DNA of 64,000 bases from Neotamlana sargassicola. GTDB taxonomy: Bacteria; Bacteroidota; Bacteroidia; Flavobacteriales; Flavobacteriaceae. Position 1 is the stretch's first letter. Every line of letters begins with the position of its first letter. Under the pieces are notes generated by a model, which saw only the letters and a list, made by a program, of their open reading frames with translations, did no database searches and was not told the origin of the DNA. Shown here piece by piece: positions 1 through 8,972 of the stretch. Position numbers and translations under genes: made by a program. Where the stretch lies: the NCBI RefSeq assembly GCF_020523965.1, contig NZ_JAJAPX010000004.1, positions 62,001-126,000 on the forward strand, in the 5' to 3' direction.

Positions 1-184
1 CCGTCCATCCGCCCGGTCTATAAACTGTATCTAATTGTTCGTCGCTCAGGTTTTTTACTAAATTTTCAAATTTATTCGGAAATTGTTCCAACTCTAACGT
101 CCAACTTTCAATGTGACTTGAAGTAATTTCTTTTGGACAATTAAATTTTCCGATAGGGTATTTTAAAAGTTCTAAGTCTTCCAT
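1..184 (-). CDS. Putative bacillithiol S-transferase / YfiT-like DinB-superfamily protein (N-terminal fragment)
   Basis: Only the first 61 codons lie in the window; the gene runs off the left edge. The visible N-terminus has YPIGKF at residues 9-14 and ends in RPGGWT at residues 56-61, a pairing I recognise from the YfiT/BstA family of metal-dependent DinB-fold proteins. These are annotated as putative metal-dependent hydrolases or bacillithiol transferases that add bacillithiol to electrophiles in the cytoplasm. The His residues that bind the metal would lie in the missing part, so activity cannot be judged. The start is the ATG at 182-184. The next gene upstream is 41 bases away on the same strand, so the two may be co-transcribed. 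Confidence 0.75.
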   Translation of the reverse strand, partial: MEDLELLKYPIGKFNCPKEITSSHIESWTLELEQFPNKFENLVKNLSDEQLDTVYRPGGWT

Positions 185-225
185 TTAATAATTTTGTTTT
201 TTAGCAATATACAGCGAACTATTAC

Positions 226-636
226 TTATTTTAATAACGATTTTGCCTCTGTAATTGCTTGTTCTAAACTTTGAAAATGATGAATTTTATTTTTAAAAAA
301 TAAATTTTCTATGGTTGAATTTAAAGTGCCTATTTTGTTACTAGAAACTACAAAATAAGACTTTAAAGTATAATTATGTTTAAAAAACTTTAACCAATCT
401 GAAGGTTTAACAGAGTAGGAATTAATTCTATTAGATATATAAATTAAATCTTCTCCATGCGTGTTTAGTAAGCTTACAACATCGTTTAACATGATCTCTG
501 CATAATCCCAATCGAAAGTTATACCTTCAGATATTTCTGAAACTACAAAGCCATTAAAAACAAATAATTCTCCATACGGATATGTAAATGTTTTAATAAC
601 CTCATTAAAATATTGAGAATTTTTTACACTCTTCAT
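226..636 (-). CDS. Hypothetical protein, possibly SpoIIAA/STAS-like fold
   Basis: This is a 136-residue soluble protein with no signal peptide or membrane segment. I do not recognise a named family with certainty. Its alternation of short strands and helices, the DWDYAEIMLNDVV stretch around residues 42-54 and the C-terminal helix LEQAITEAKSLLK resemble small SpoIIAA-like proteins seen in flavobacteria, in which a helix packs against a short sheet. That is inference from the overall look. It starts at ATG 634-636 and lies between a terminator-like hairpin shared with the upstream isomerase gene and the DinB-like gene downstream. Function unknown. Confidence 0.6.
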   Translation of the reverse strand: MKSVKNSQYFNEVIKTFTYPYGELFVFNGFVVSEISEGITFDWDYAEIMLNDVVSLLNTHGEDLIYISNRINSYSVKPSDWLKFFKHNYTLKSYFVVSSNKIGTLNSTIENLFFKNKIHHFQSLEQAITEAKSLLK

Positions 637-671
637 TAAATAATAACTTCTTAGAAAACCAAATTAAAAAG

Positions 672-706
672 AAAAAGCACCTAAAATAAAAATTTAGGTA
701 CTTTTT
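672..706. terminator. Rho-independent terminator, probably bidirectional
   Basis: The arms AAAAAGCACCTAAA and TTTAGGTACTTTTT pair over 13 of 14 positions (one C-A mismatch) around a short A-rich loop, giving U-runs on both strands. It lies just past the stop of the cyclophilin-FKBP gene (minus strand) and before the small hypothetical gene, so it most likely ends the isomerase transcript. Confidence 0.8.
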
Positions 707-726
707 ATATCAAATTTATAACAGTT

Positions 727-1659
727 CTATTTTACAGCCATAAGTTCTACATCGAAAACAAGTGCAGCGTTTGGAGGAATAACACCTCCTGCACCACGAG
801 AGCCATAACCTAAATGACTAGGAATTACTAATCGCGCTTTGTCACCTACTTTTAAAAGCTGAATACCTTCGTCCCAACCAGAAATTACTTGCCCCATTCC
901 TAATGGAAAATCTATTGGTGCATTTCTTTTGTATGAAGAATCGAACACGGTACCATCGGCTAATTGTCCTTTATAATGTACAGAAACGGTTTTACCTTTT
1001 TCGGCTTTTTCACCATTACCTTCTTGAAGTATTTGGTAACGTAAACCGCTTTCAGTTTTATTAAAACCGGCAGCAAGCTTATCTAATTCTGCTTCGGCCG
1101 CTTTCTTTTCTGCTTCAATTCGTTTTTCTCTTGCACCTTCAAAAGTTCTAAACGCTTCTACAGCGTTAAAAGCCTCTGCTTCTGCTCCTACTTTTACAAT
1201 TTCTAAAGTATCAATTACATCGCCTTGTGCGATAGCATCAACAATCTCTTGACCTTCTACAACTTTACCAAAAACCGTATGATTATTATCTAACCAAGGC
1301 GTTTCTACATGCGTTATAAAAAACTGACTTCCATTTGTTCCAGGGCCAGCATTTGCCATAGATAATACGCCAGGGCCATCATGTTTTAAATCTGGATGAA
1401 ACTCATCATCAAACTGGTAACCAGGGTTTCCAGAACCTGTACCTTGCGGACAACCACCTTGAATCATAAAATCTGGAATTACTCGGTGAAATTTTAACCC
1501 GTTGTAATATGGCGTTCCTTGAGGTTTTACTTTATTTTCTAGGTTACCTTCGGCTAAAGCCACAAAGTTACCAACGGTTCCTGGTGTTTTTTTATATTCT
1601 AAAGCTACTAGAATTTCGCCTTTAGTTGTATTGAATTTTGCGTATAATCCGTCTTTCAT
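727..1659 (-). CDS. Peptidyl-prolyl cis-trans isomerase, cyclophilin-FKBP fusion
   Basis: This 310-residue protein carries two unrelated prolyl isomerase domains. The cyclophilin domain (about 5-160) shows [13 protein letters not shown] at 57-69 with the catalytic Arg59, GTNGSQFFI around 107-115 (Gln112), Trp122 and His127. A charged helical linker (about 170-198, [19 protein letters not shown]) leads to an FKBP domain (about 203-310) with Tyr229, Phe239-Asp240, Val258-Ile259, Trp262, Tyr285 and the GVIPPNA loop at 292-298. All catalytic positions I can check in both domains are intact, so both are probably active. No signal peptide is seen, which implies cytoplasmic protein folding. It lies downstream of recQ on the same strand but has its own -7 box and terminator. 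Confidence 0.93.
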   Translation of the reverse strand: MKDGLYAKFNTTKGEILVALEYKKTPGTVGNFVALAEGNLENKVKPQGTPYYNGLKFHRVIPDFMIQGGCPQGTGSGNPGYQFDDEFHPDLKHDGPGVLSMANAGPGTNGSQFFITHVETPWLDNNHTVFGKVVEGQEIVDAIAQGDVIDTLEIVKVGAEAEAFNAVEAFRTFEGAREKRIEAEKKAAEAELDKLAAGFNKTESGLRYQILQEGNGEKAEKGKTVSVHYKGQLADGTVFDSSYKRNAPIDFPLGMGQVISGWDEGIQLLKVGDKARLVIPSHLGYGSRGAGGVIPPNAALVFDVELMAVK

Positions 1660-1677
1660 TTCTTAAATTTTAGGCTG

Positions 1678-1685
1678 CAAAGATA
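1678..1685 (-). promoter_or_regulatory. Bacteroidota-type -7 box for the isomerase gene
   Basis: Read on the minus strand this is TATCTTTG, an exact match to the Bacteroidota -7 consensus TAnnTTTG, 18 bases upstream of the isomerase ATG. No clear TTG is present at the usual -33 distance; that region is occupied by heptamer repeats. The call rests on the -7 box alone. Confidence 0.55.
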
Positions 1686-1691
1686 TGAAAT

Positions 1692-1726
1692 GAAGTTTGA
1701 AGACAGAAACTAGAAGCTAGAAGATT
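1692..1726. repeat. Degenerate heptamer array (5 units, GAAGNNN-like)
   Basis: Five consecutive 7-base units can be read: GAAGTTT, GAAGACA, GAAACTA, GAAGCTA, GAAGATT. They lie in the spacer between recQ and the isomerase gene, directly upstream of the -7 box. The strict 7-base period matches the better-preserved arrays near 11223-11343 and 53934-53968, although the unit sequence differs. Confidence 0.6.
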
Positions 1727-1825
1727 TTATAAGTTAAAAACCAAGCTATAAATCCATTTTTATTTAGCAAACAAAACCGCCTAAATTATACTATTAAAAC
1801 TCAATAACTCTTAGAAAAACAATAT

Positions 1826-4027
1826 TTAATTCGCTACCTCGCTAATAAACTTAATACGATATAAACGCAATTCCTCGTCGTCGTAATCGCCATCAAATTC
1901 GTCGATGGCAAGGTTTATATTATCTGACTCCGACTCCATAAAATATTCATGAATTTCTTCTTGTTGGTCTTCATCTAAAATATCGTCTATCCAATAATCT
2001 ATATTAAGTTTAGTGCCAGAATAAACAATGGCTTCCATTTGTTTTATAAAATCGGCCATAGTTAACCCCTTCGCCGAAGCAATATCTTCGAGCGGTAACT
2101 TTCTATCGATATTCTGAATAATATATAACTTATTCGCAGAATTAGTTCCAGTAGATTTTACAACCAAATCGTCTGGTCTTACGATATCGTTGTCTTCAAC
2201 ATATTTTGCAATAAGCGCTACAAAATCTTTACCATATTTTTTTGCTTTACCATCGCCAACTCCATGAACATTACCTAGTTCGGATAACGAAATTGGGTAT
2301 TTAAGTGCCATATCTTCCAGAGAAGGATCTTGAAAAATAACAAAAGGCGGAACACCAAGTTTCTTGGCATTTTTCTTTCTTAAATCCTTAAGCATCGACA
2401 TTAAAACCTCATCGGCTACAGCACCTCCACTTTTTGTATTGGTTACAATGGCATCGTCTTGATTTTCTGTAAATTCATGGTCTTCGGTCATCATGAAAGA
2501 CTTCGGGTTACTTATAAAAGCTTTACCTAAATCGGTTAATTTAATAACGCCATAGGTTTCAATATCTTTTCTTAAATGTCCCGAAACAAGTACTTGTCGC
2601 AGCAACGCCATCCAATACTTTTTTTCTTGATTTTTACCGGCACCAAAAAATGGTTGCTCATTGGTTTTGTGTGAGTTAATTAGTGCATTTTCGCTTCCTA
2701 CTAATACGTTAACCAAATCTTTCGATTTGTATTTTTCGTTAGTATTGAAAACAGTTTCTATAAGCAGTTTAACTTCGTCTTTAGCTTCATGCTGCTTTTT
2801 AGGGTTTCTAACATTATCATCCATGTCGCCACCTTCGCCCGTTTCATTATCGAATTCTTCACCAAAATAATGCAAAATAAACTTTCTGCGTGAAACCGAA
2901 GTTTCTGCAAAAGCTACCATTTCCTGTAAAAGCGCTTGCCCAATCTCTTGCTCGGCAACAGGTTTACCCGACATAAATTTTTCGAGTTTTTCAATATCTT
3001 TATACGAATAATAAGCTAAACAATGGCCTTCGCCACCATCACGTCCTGCCCTACCCGTTTCTTGGTAATAACTTTCTATACTTTTGGGAATATCGTGATG
3101 AATTACAAAACGCACATCGGGCTTATCTATTCCCATACCAAAGGCTATAGTTGCTACAACAACATCTACATCTTCCATTAAAAATTTATCTTGATGACTA
3201 GATCTCGTTTTGGCATCTAAACCAGCATGATAAGGAACAGCGTTAATACCATTAACTTGAAGTACTTGTGCAAGTTCTTCAACACGTTTACGGCTCAAAC
3301 AATATACAATGCCCGATTTACCTTCGTTTTGCTTTATAAAACGAATAATGTCGGCATCAACCGTTTTAGTTTTAGGTCTTACTTCATAAAATAAATTAGG
3401 TCTGTTAAAAGACGCTTTAAACGTATTTGCTCCAGAAATTCCTAAATTTTTTATAATATCTTCTTGAACTTTTGGCGTAGCCGTAGCAGTTAAACCAATA
3501 ATAGGAATGTTATCACCAATACGTGCAATTATACTTCTTAAATTTCGATATTCTGGCCTAAAATCGTGCCCCCACTCACTTATACAATGGGCTTCGTCAA
3601 TGGCCAAAAACGAAATTTTAACCGACCTTAAAAAATCGACATTTTCATCTTTAGTAAGCGACTCTGGAGCCACATAAAGCAATTTAGTTACTCCGTTTAC
3701 AATATCTTCTTTAACACGTTTAACTTCTGTTTTATTGAGAGATGAGTTTAAAACATGTGCTATACCTTCTTGGTTAGAAACACCTCGAATGGCATCAACT
3801 TGGTTTTTCATTAAAGCAATTAAAGGAGATACAACAATAGCCGTACCTTCCTGCATTAACGCCGGAAGCTGGTAACACAAGGATTTACCACCACCAGTAG
3901 GCATTATTACAAACGTATGCTTTCCTGATAATATACTTTCTACAACATTTTCTTGAAGACCTTTAAATTTACTAAACCCAAAATATTTTTTAAGTGAAGC
4001 TTGTAAGTCAGTTTTGTCTACAGACAT
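1826..4027 (-). CDS. recQ: ATP-dependent DNA helicase RecQ
   Basis: This is a 733-residue superfamily 2 helicase that unwinds DNA 3' to 5' in recombination and repair. Motif I PTGGGKS is at 43-49, the DEAH box at 144-147, the aromatic loop SEWGHDFRPEY follows, and motif VI QETGRAGRD is at 322-330. A winged-helix region (about 415-510) and an HRDC domain (about 535-612) follow, then an acidic C-terminal tail of about 100 residues. The RecQ zinc-binding subdomain (about 372-406) has no cysteines: the usual four Cys ligands are replaced around AETSVSRRKF and the DMDDNVRNP stretch. I recall the same loss in other flavobacterial RecQ proteins, so it is probably a lineage trait and not damage. The gene is divergent from kdsD. 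Confidence 0.95.
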   Translation of the reverse strand: MSVDKTDLQASLKKYFGFSKFKGLQENVVESILSGKHTFVIMPTGGGKSLCYQLPALMQEGTAIVVSPLIALMKNQVDAIRGVSNQEGIAHVLNSSLNKTEVKRVKEDIVNGVTKLLYVAPESLTKDENVDFLRSVKISFLAIDEAHCISEWGHDFRPEYRNLRSIIARIGDNIPIIGLTATATPKVQEDIIKNLGISGANTFKASFNRPNLFYEVRPKTKTVDADIIRFIKQNEGKSGIVYCLSRKRVEELAQVLQVNGINAVPYHAGLDAKTRSSHQDKFLMEDVDVVVATIAFGMGIDKPDVRFVIHHDIPKSIESYYQETGRAGRDGGEGHCLAYYSYKDIEKLEKFMSGKPVAEQEIGQALLQEMVAFAETSVSRRKFILHYFGEEFDNETGEGGDMDDNVRNPKKQHEAKDEVKLLIETVFNTNEKYKSKDLVNVLVGSENALINSHKTNEQPFFGAGKNQEKKYWMALLRQVLVSGHLRKDIETYGVIKLTDLGKAFISNPKSFMMTEDHEFTENQDDAIVTNTKSGGAVADEVLMSMLKDLRKKNAKKLGVPPFVIFQDPSLEDMALKYPISLSELGNVHGVGDGKAKKYGKDFVALIAKYVEDNDIVRPDDLVVKSTGTNSANKLYIIQNIDRKLPLEDIASAKGLTMADFIKQMEAIVYSGTKLNIDYWIDDILDEDQQEEIHEYFMESESDNINLAIDEFDGDYDDEELRLYRIKFISEVAN

Positions 4028-4088
4028 GAATTGTTTAAATTAATTTAACGTTTAATTACAAAATGTACTATGAAATTAAATAATACAT

Positions 4089-4123
4089 TTGAAGAACCCT
4101 CATAGTTTTTTTCGTTAGTTTTG
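4089..4123 (+). promoter_or_regulatory. Possible promoter of the kdsD-tatC-lptB run
   Basis: TAGTTTTG at 4116-4123 matches the Bacteroidota -7 consensus TAnnTTTG exactly. The nearest upstream TTG (4089-4091) is 24 bases away, slightly longer than usual. This would leave a leader of about 80 bases before the TTG start of kdsD. Confidence 0.4.
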
Positions 4124-4209
4124 TATCGAAAATCTAATTTACATAAAAATTAAATTTGTGCATCTATAAAGATAACAAAATCTTTAAAAACGCAATAAAA
4201 TATTAAACT

Positions 4210-5175
4210 TTGAACGATAAAACATCAATTGTTGATATAGCCAAACGCACTATTGAAGCCGAAGCAAATGCTATTTTAAATCTTTCGAAATTAGTTACTA
4301 AAGACTTTGAAGCGGCTGTAAAACTTATATACAACTCTAAAGGTCGCGTGATTATAACCGGAGTAGGTAAAAGTGCCATTATTGCTAGTAAAATTGTAGC
4401 TACGCTAAACTCTACTGGCACTCCTGCCGTTTACATGCACGCGGCCGATGCTATACATGGCGATTTAGGACTTATTTTAAAAGACGACGTTGTTATTTGC
4501 ATTTCTAAAAGTGGTAATACACCAGAAATTAAGGTTCTAGTTCCGTTAATAAAACGTGGTGAAAATAGCATGATTGCCATGACGGGAAATAAAAACTCCT
4601 TTCTGGCAAAACAAGCACAATATGTTTTAGACACTTTTGTTGAAAAGGAAGCCTGCCCAAATAATTTAGCGCCAACCACAAGTACTACGGCACAATTAGT
4701 TATGGGTGATGCTCTAGCTATTTCGTTATTAAATTTACGCGGCTTTTCAAGCGAAGATTTTGCAAAATACCATCCAGGTGGCGCTTTAGGCAAAAAACTA
4801 TATTTACGAGTAAAAGATATTTCGACTGAAAACCAAAAACCTCAAGTAAGTGGAGATACAAACATAAAAAATGTTATTGTAGAAATTTCGGCTAAAATGT
4901 TAGGTGTTACTGCTGTTGTTGAAAATGATAAAATTATTGGCATTATTACCGATGGCGATTTACGTAGAATGCTTAGTAAAACCGATGATTTTTCCATGCT
5001 TACGGCAAAAGATATTATGGGTAAAAACCCAAAAACCATAAATATTGATGCTATGGCAGTTGATGCTTTAGAAACCATGGAAATTCACGACATTACCCAA
5101 TTATTAGTAGAAGATAATGGTAAATATGCCGGTATTGTACATTTACACGATTTAATAAAAGAAGGAATAATTTAA
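4210..5175 (+). CDS. kdsD: D-arabinose 5-phosphate isomerase, KpsF/GutQ family
   Basis: This 321-residue protein interconverts ribulose 5-phosphate and arabinose 5-phosphate, the first step to Kdo for the LPS inner core. The N-terminal SIS domain has GVGKSA at 51-56, HAADAIHGDLG at 77-87, SKSGNT at 99-104 and YHPGGALGKK at 187-196. Two CBS domains fill about 200-321. It begins with TTG at 4210-4212; no ATG lies at a sensible place upstream, and the length matches the family. The stop overlaps the tatC start (TAATG), so the genes are probably translationally coupled. With lptB two genes downstream this makes an LPS-biogenesis group. Confidence 0.93.
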   Translation: MNDKTSIVDIAKRTIEAEANAILNLSKLVTKDFEAAVKLIYNSKGRVIITGVGKSAIIASKIVATLNSTGTPAVYMHAADAIHGDLGLILKDDVVICISKSGNTPEIKVLVPLIKRGENSMIAMTGNKNSFLAKQAQYVLDTFVEKEACPNNLAPTTSTTAQLVMGDALAISLLNLRGFSSEDFAKYHPGGALGKKLYLRVKDISTENQKPQVSGDTNIKNVIVEISAKMLGVTAVVENDKIIGIITDGDLRRMLSKTDDFSMLTAKDIMGKNPKTINIDAMAVDALETMEIHDITQLLVEDNGKYAGIVHLHDLIKEGII

Positions 5176-5999
5176 TGGCTCAAAAAAACATAAACGAGAT
5201 GTCGTTTCTCGATCATCTTGAAGATTTACGCTGGCACTTAATTCGTATTTGCATTGCAGTTATTATTGTGGCAACTTTAGCCTTTATTTTTAGTCGATTT
5301 ATTTTCGACGATATCATTTTTGCTCCGTTAAAAATGACATTTCCAACATATCACTTTTTATGTGAGATGGCCACTTTTATTAATATCGATACCACATTTT
5401 GCGCCGAAGAAATACCAATGATTATTCAAAACCGTACTATGGCAGGACAATTTTCGGCCGATATATGGACGGCTATTTTGGGTGGTTTTATTATTTCGTT
5501 TCCATATGTAATTTATCAGCTTTGGCATTTTATTAGCCCTGGATTACACGAAAACGAACGTAAACATTCACGCGGTTTTATTATTATTTCTTCGCTTCTA
5601 TTTTTTATTGGTGTGTTGTTTGGGTATTATATTGTAACACCGCTATCTATTAACTTTTTAGCGAATTATAGTGTTTCAGAAGTCGTAGATAACCAAATAG
5701 ATATTAGTTCTTATATTGCTTTGGTAAGATCATCGGCATTAGCATCTGGTTTAATTTTCGAGTTACCAATCATCATTTATTTTTTAACCAAAGTTGGCTT
5801 GGTAACCCCAGAAATCTTAAAAACCTACCGAAAATATGCTTTGGTTATTGTTTTAATTCTTTCTGCAATTATAACACCACCAGATATTGCAAGCCAAGTA
5901 ATTGTTGCTATTCCTATTTTAATATTATATCAGGTTAGTATTTACATTTCTAAAATAGTTGTTAGAAATCAGCGTAAAGCAGAAAAAAGCCTCAAATAA
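5175..5999 (+). CDS. tatC: Sec-independent protein translocase subunit TatC
   Basis: This is a 274-residue inner-membrane protein, the receptor subunit of the Tat pathway that exports folded proteins with twin-arginine signals. It starts with the conserved MSFLDHLEDLRWHLIR region (residues 9-24) and has six predicted membrane segments. The long first periplasmic loop contains two Cys residues (about 56 and 68), an expansion I associate with Bacteroidota TatC. The motif FISPGLHENER after the second and third segments is characteristic. No TatA/B gene is adjacent. The start overlaps the kdsD stop by one base, indicating an operon. Confidence 0.95.
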   Translation: MAQKNINEMSFLDHLEDLRWHLIRICIAVIIVATLAFIFSRFIFDDIIFAPLKMTFPTYHFLCEMATFINIDTTFCAEEIPMIIQNRTMAGQFSADIWTAILGGFIISFPYVIYQLWHFISPGLHENERKHSRGFIIISSLLFFIGVLFGYYIVTPLSINFLANYSVSEVVDNQIDISSYIALVRSSALASGLIFELPIIIYFLTKVGLVTPEILKTYRKYALVIVLILSAIITPPDIASQVIVAIPILILYQVSIYISKIVVRNQRKAEKSLK

Positions 6000-6026
6000 T
6001 TAATTAATTTTTACGTTATTGTAATT

Positions 6027-6767
6027 ATGATTTTAAGAGCCGATAATTTAATGAAGTCCTACAACGGACGAAAAGTTGTAAAAGATGTTTCACTTAAAGT
6101 AGAACAAGGTGAAATTGTTGGACTATTAGGACCTAATGGAGCTGGAAAAACAACATCGTTTTACATGATTGTTGGACTTATTAAACCTAATGGTGGCCAT
6201 ATTTTTCTAGATAACACAGAAATTACAAAATACCCCATGTACAAGCGTGCACAAAATGGTATTGGCTACTTAGCTCAAGAAGCTTCAGTTTTTAGAAAAT
6301 TAAGTATTGAAGATAATATTTTAAGCGTTTTACAACTTACAAAACTTAGCAAGAAGGAGCAATTGCATAAAATGGAATCGTTAATTGAAGAGTTTAGTCT
6401 TGGCCATATTAGAAAAAACCGAGGCGATTTACTTTCTGGTGGCGAACGTAGACGTACAGAAATTGCTCGTGCTTTGGCGACCGACCCTAGTTTTATTTTA
6501 TTAGATGAACCTTTTGCCGGTGTAGACCCAGTTGCTGTTGAAGACATTCAACGTATTGTTGCACAACTTACTAAAAAGAATATTGGTATTTTAATTACAG
6601 ACCATAACGTACAGGAAACTCTAGCAATTACCGACAGAACATATTTAATGTTTGAGGGTAGTATTCTTAAAGCTGGTGAACCGGAAGAATTAGCCAACGA
6701 CGAAATGGTTAGAAAAGTTTATTTAGGTCAAAACTTCGAGCTTCGTAAAAAGAAAATTAGAGACTAA
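6027..6767 (+). CDS. lptB: LPS export ABC transporter ATP-binding protein LptB
   Basis: This 246-residue ATPase powers extraction of LPS from the inner membrane with LptF/LptG. Walker A GPNGAGKT is at 35-42, the Q-loop Gln at 84, signature LSGGE at 136-140, Walker B ILLDEP at 157-162 and the switch His at 193. The [13 protein letters not shown] region and the C-terminal [18 protein letters not shown] are typical of LptB rather than LivF-type ATPases. It follows tatC by 27 bases on the same strand. Its permeases are not in this window. Together with kdsD it links this operon to LPS supply. Confidence 0.95.
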   Translation: MILRADNLMKSYNGRKVVKDVSLKVEQGEIVGLLGPNGAGKTTSFYMIVGLIKPNGGHIFLDNTEITKYPMYKRAQNGIGYLAQEASVFRKLSIEDNILSVLQLTKLSKKEQLHKMESLIEEFSLGHIRKNRGDLLSGGERRRTEIARALATDPSFILLDEPFAGVDPVAVEDIQRIVAQLTKKNIGILITDHNVQETLAITDRTYLMFEGSILKAGEPEELANDEMVRKVYLGQNFELRKKKIRD

Positions 6768-6782
6768 ATTCATTACTTTATT

Positions 6783-7220
6783 ATGAAATTAAACGAAATC
6801 TATTTTTACATGATTTTGTTTCTATTTCAAATTTTTAGCCTAGTCATTCTAACTTGCAGCGAAGATTTAAAAGAGAAAAAACATCTGTTTAATTACACAA
6901 AAGTTGCTCTTTTTATGTTTTCCATTGGCTGTATTATGGAAATCTTCAACTGGAACTATTTACAAAATTTTGAATGCATTTTTTTCACGGCGCTTCCTCT
7001 GGTACTTATTATTATTTTGAAATTCATTTCAATTTCATTTGAAAAAATATTTAAAAAAGAACCTTTTCAACTTTACAAAAACGTATTATCCGATGGTATT
7101 TGGGTGAAAAACAGAGGTAACTTTAAAAAGCATCATTTTTATTATTCCTTTTATTCTTTAACCATTTTATTAGTACCAATTTGCTTTTTAACTTTATTAT
7201 ATACTGTTTTATTCAAATAA
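6783..7220 (+). CDS. Hypothetical four-helix membrane protein
   Basis: This 145-residue protein has hydrophobic stretches at about 5-25, 38-57, 64-85 and 121-143, so four membrane segments are likely. A cytoplasmic-looking loop lies between the third and fourth (residues 86-118, rich in Lys, His and Phe). I do not recognise a family. It begins 15 bases after lptB and is followed by a strong terminator, so it is probably the last gene of the kdsD-tatC-lptB transcript. Its position suggests an envelope role, but nothing in the sequence shows one. Confidence 0.6.
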   Translation: MKLNEIYFYMILFLFQIFSLVILTCSEDLKEKKHLFNYTKVALFMFSIGCIMEIFNWNYLQNFECIFFTALPLVLIIILKFISISFEKIFKKEPFQLYKNVLSDGIWVKNRGNFKKHHFYYSFYSLTILLVPICFLTLLYTVLFK

Positions 7221-7286
7221 AAAAGCGTTTATCTGCAATAAGGTTTAACTTCTATATAAATTCAATTAAATTTGTTTACCAAAAGC

Positions 7287-7320
7287 AAAAAAGCTCACCA
7301 TTTACTGTGAGCTTTTTTTT
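7287..7320. terminator. Bidirectional rho-independent terminator
   Basis: AAAAAAGCTCAC pairs with GTGAGCTTTTTT over 12 perfect base pairs around an 8-base loop. It lies between the convergent ends of the small membrane protein gene (plus) and terC (minus) and has T-runs on both strands, so it should serve both. Confidence 0.92.
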
Positions 7321-7339
7321 AAAATATGATATCTAATTT

Positions 7340-8146
7340 TTACTTACCTTTTTGCTGTTCTGCCAACAGTTTCTTTTGGTATCGGCCTTGAACCACATCT
7401 ACAACAATAAGTACAAATAATACAAAATAAAAGGTTGTTTTACTCATTGGCACTATGTGGTTTCCAAATAATTCTAAATGCGCTAAGTGTCCGCCCTCGG
7501 TAACTAGCATTATTCCAACTATAAATAAAATGAATAAACCAAGAACTTCGTACATGCGATTTTTAGCTAAAAATACCGAAATTTTATCGGCAAGAAGTAA
7601 CATTAATAATCCACTACAAACAATAGCTATTGCCATAATTATAAACGCGGTTGTGTTATTTTCAATATCGCTAGTTAACCCGATAGCTGCTAAAATAGAA
7701 TCGAACGAAAACACTAAATTCATAATAACAATACTAGTAATAACGGCATTCGCTGATTTTTTGCTTTTTGAATCACCATCTTCAACATGATTATCAAAAT
7801 CTTTTATAGAAATCATATGCCAAATTTCTTTAATGGCTGTGTAAATTATAAATCCGCCACCAGCTAAAACAATTAAGCTGTGCCCATTGAACGCAAATTT
7901 TGCAATGTCTTTTATTTCGGCTGTTAAAAAAGAAAAAGGCTCTTGAAAAAAATCGATTACAGAAACTAATACAAAAAGCAAAACAATACGCAATGCAATG
8001 GCTATTAAAATCCCCTTTTTTCTAACAGATTTTTGTTGGTCTTCGGGAGCTTTTTTACTTTCTAAAGAAATATACAACAGGTTATCGAACCCTAATACTG
8101 CTTGCAACATAACAAGCATTAAAAGTGTAAAAATGTTTTCTAACAT
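7340..8146 (-). CDS. TerC family integral membrane protein
   Basis: This 268-residue protein has at least seven hydrophobic segments and the family hallmarks: an early acidic site GFDNLLYISLESKK (about 19-32) and a later VFSFDSILAAIGLT (about 145-158), the two membrane-embedded Asp/Asn motifs of the TerC/Alx group. Members are implicated in metal ion (Mn2+) efflux or metal loading of exported proteins, and historically in tellurite resistance. The C-terminus QGRYQKKLLAEQQKGK is basic and presumably cytoplasmic. It lies 9 bases after pssA on the same strand, so the two are probably co-transcribed and share the terminator at 7287-7320. Confidence 0.85.
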   Translation of the reverse strand: MLENIFTLLMLVMLQAVLGFDNLLYISLESKKAPEDQQKSVRKKGILIAIALRIVLLFVLVSVIDFFQEPFSFLTAEIKDIAKFAFNGHSLIVLAGGGFIIYTAIKEIWHMISIKDFDNHVEDGDSKSKKSANAVITSIVIMNLVFSFDSILAAIGLTSDIENNTTAFIIMAIAIVCSGLLMLLLADKISVFLAKNRMYEVLGLFILFIVGIMLVTEGGHLAHLELFGNHIVPMSKTTFYFVLFVLIVVDVVQGRYQKKLLAEQQKGK

Positions 8147-8155
8147 AAATGGCTT

Positions 8156-8857
8156 TTATTTTGATGAAAAATTATTTAAAACTGAAAGACTAATATATAG
8201 TAAAATGATTAATGGAATGGCTGCAAATTGTAAAACAATTATTAAAACTACACTAAGCAAAAGAAACACGTATCGTGTTACATTATTTGTAAAACTGTAA
8301 TCCTTAAATTTTAAAGCAAACAATTTAATATTTGAATTTAGCAAATAACAGCTCAGTATAGTTATTCCAAAAAGAAACCATTTATTTAGAATTATAGCAT
8401 TCATGGCGTCGCTATTTTGATATTCTAAAATTAAAGGCAGCGATACAATTAATAGAGCATTTGCAGGGGTTGGCAACCCTTTAAAATAGCTCTGCTGCTC
8501 ATCGTCAATATTAAATTTTGCTAAGCGGTACGCCGAAGCTAAGGTAATTGCTAAACCAAAATAAGGTACTAAATGGTACTCGTCCCAACTTAATTCGGCA
8601 ATTTGCAACAATTTATAAACTACCAAACCGGGAACTAAACCACTTGTAACAACATCGGCAAGAGAATCTAACTGAAGCCCTAATGCGCTCTGTGCGTTAA
8701 GTATTCTTGCTGCAAAGCCATCAAAAAAATCGAAAAATATACCTAAAAACACAAAAAGTGCAGCCGTAACAAAGTGATTATTAATTACAAAAATTACCGC
8801 AATGCATCCACAAAATAAATTTAATAAAGTTATGGCGTTTGGTATGGCTTTTTTCAT
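8156..8857 (-). CDS. pssA: CDP-diacylglycerol--serine O-phosphatidyltransferase
   Basis: This 233-residue membrane enzyme makes phosphatidylserine from CDP-diacylglycerol and serine, the precursor of phosphatidylethanolamine. The complete CDP-alcohol phosphotransferase motif is present: Asp43, Asp46-Gly47, Ala50-Arg51, Gly60, Asp64 and Asp68. About seven hydrophobic segments follow. The N-terminus MKKAIPNAITLLNLFCG is typical of bacterial PssA. It starts at ATG 8855-8857, is divergent from the PorV-like gene, and is followed closely by terC. Confidence 0.9.
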   Translation of the reverse strand: MKKAIPNAITLLNLFCGCIAVIFVINNHFVTAALFVFLGIFFDFFDGFAARILNAQSALGLQLDSLADVVTSGLVPGLVVYKLLQIAELSWDEYHLVPYFGLAITLASAYRLAKFNIDDEQQSYFKGLPTPANALLIVSLPLILEYQNSDAMNAIILNKWFLFGITILSCYLLNSNIKLFALKFKDYSFTNNVTRYVFLLLSVVLIIVLQFAAIPLIILLYISLSVLNNFSSK

Positions 8858-8972
8858 CTAAGTAATTTTTAGGATTGTAAAAATAGTAAACAAATTTCGT
8901 CTAAAACAATAACTAGAAAAAATTCAAGTTTATAGGTTTAAATATTATGTGCATCTTTGTAAAAAATTAGCA

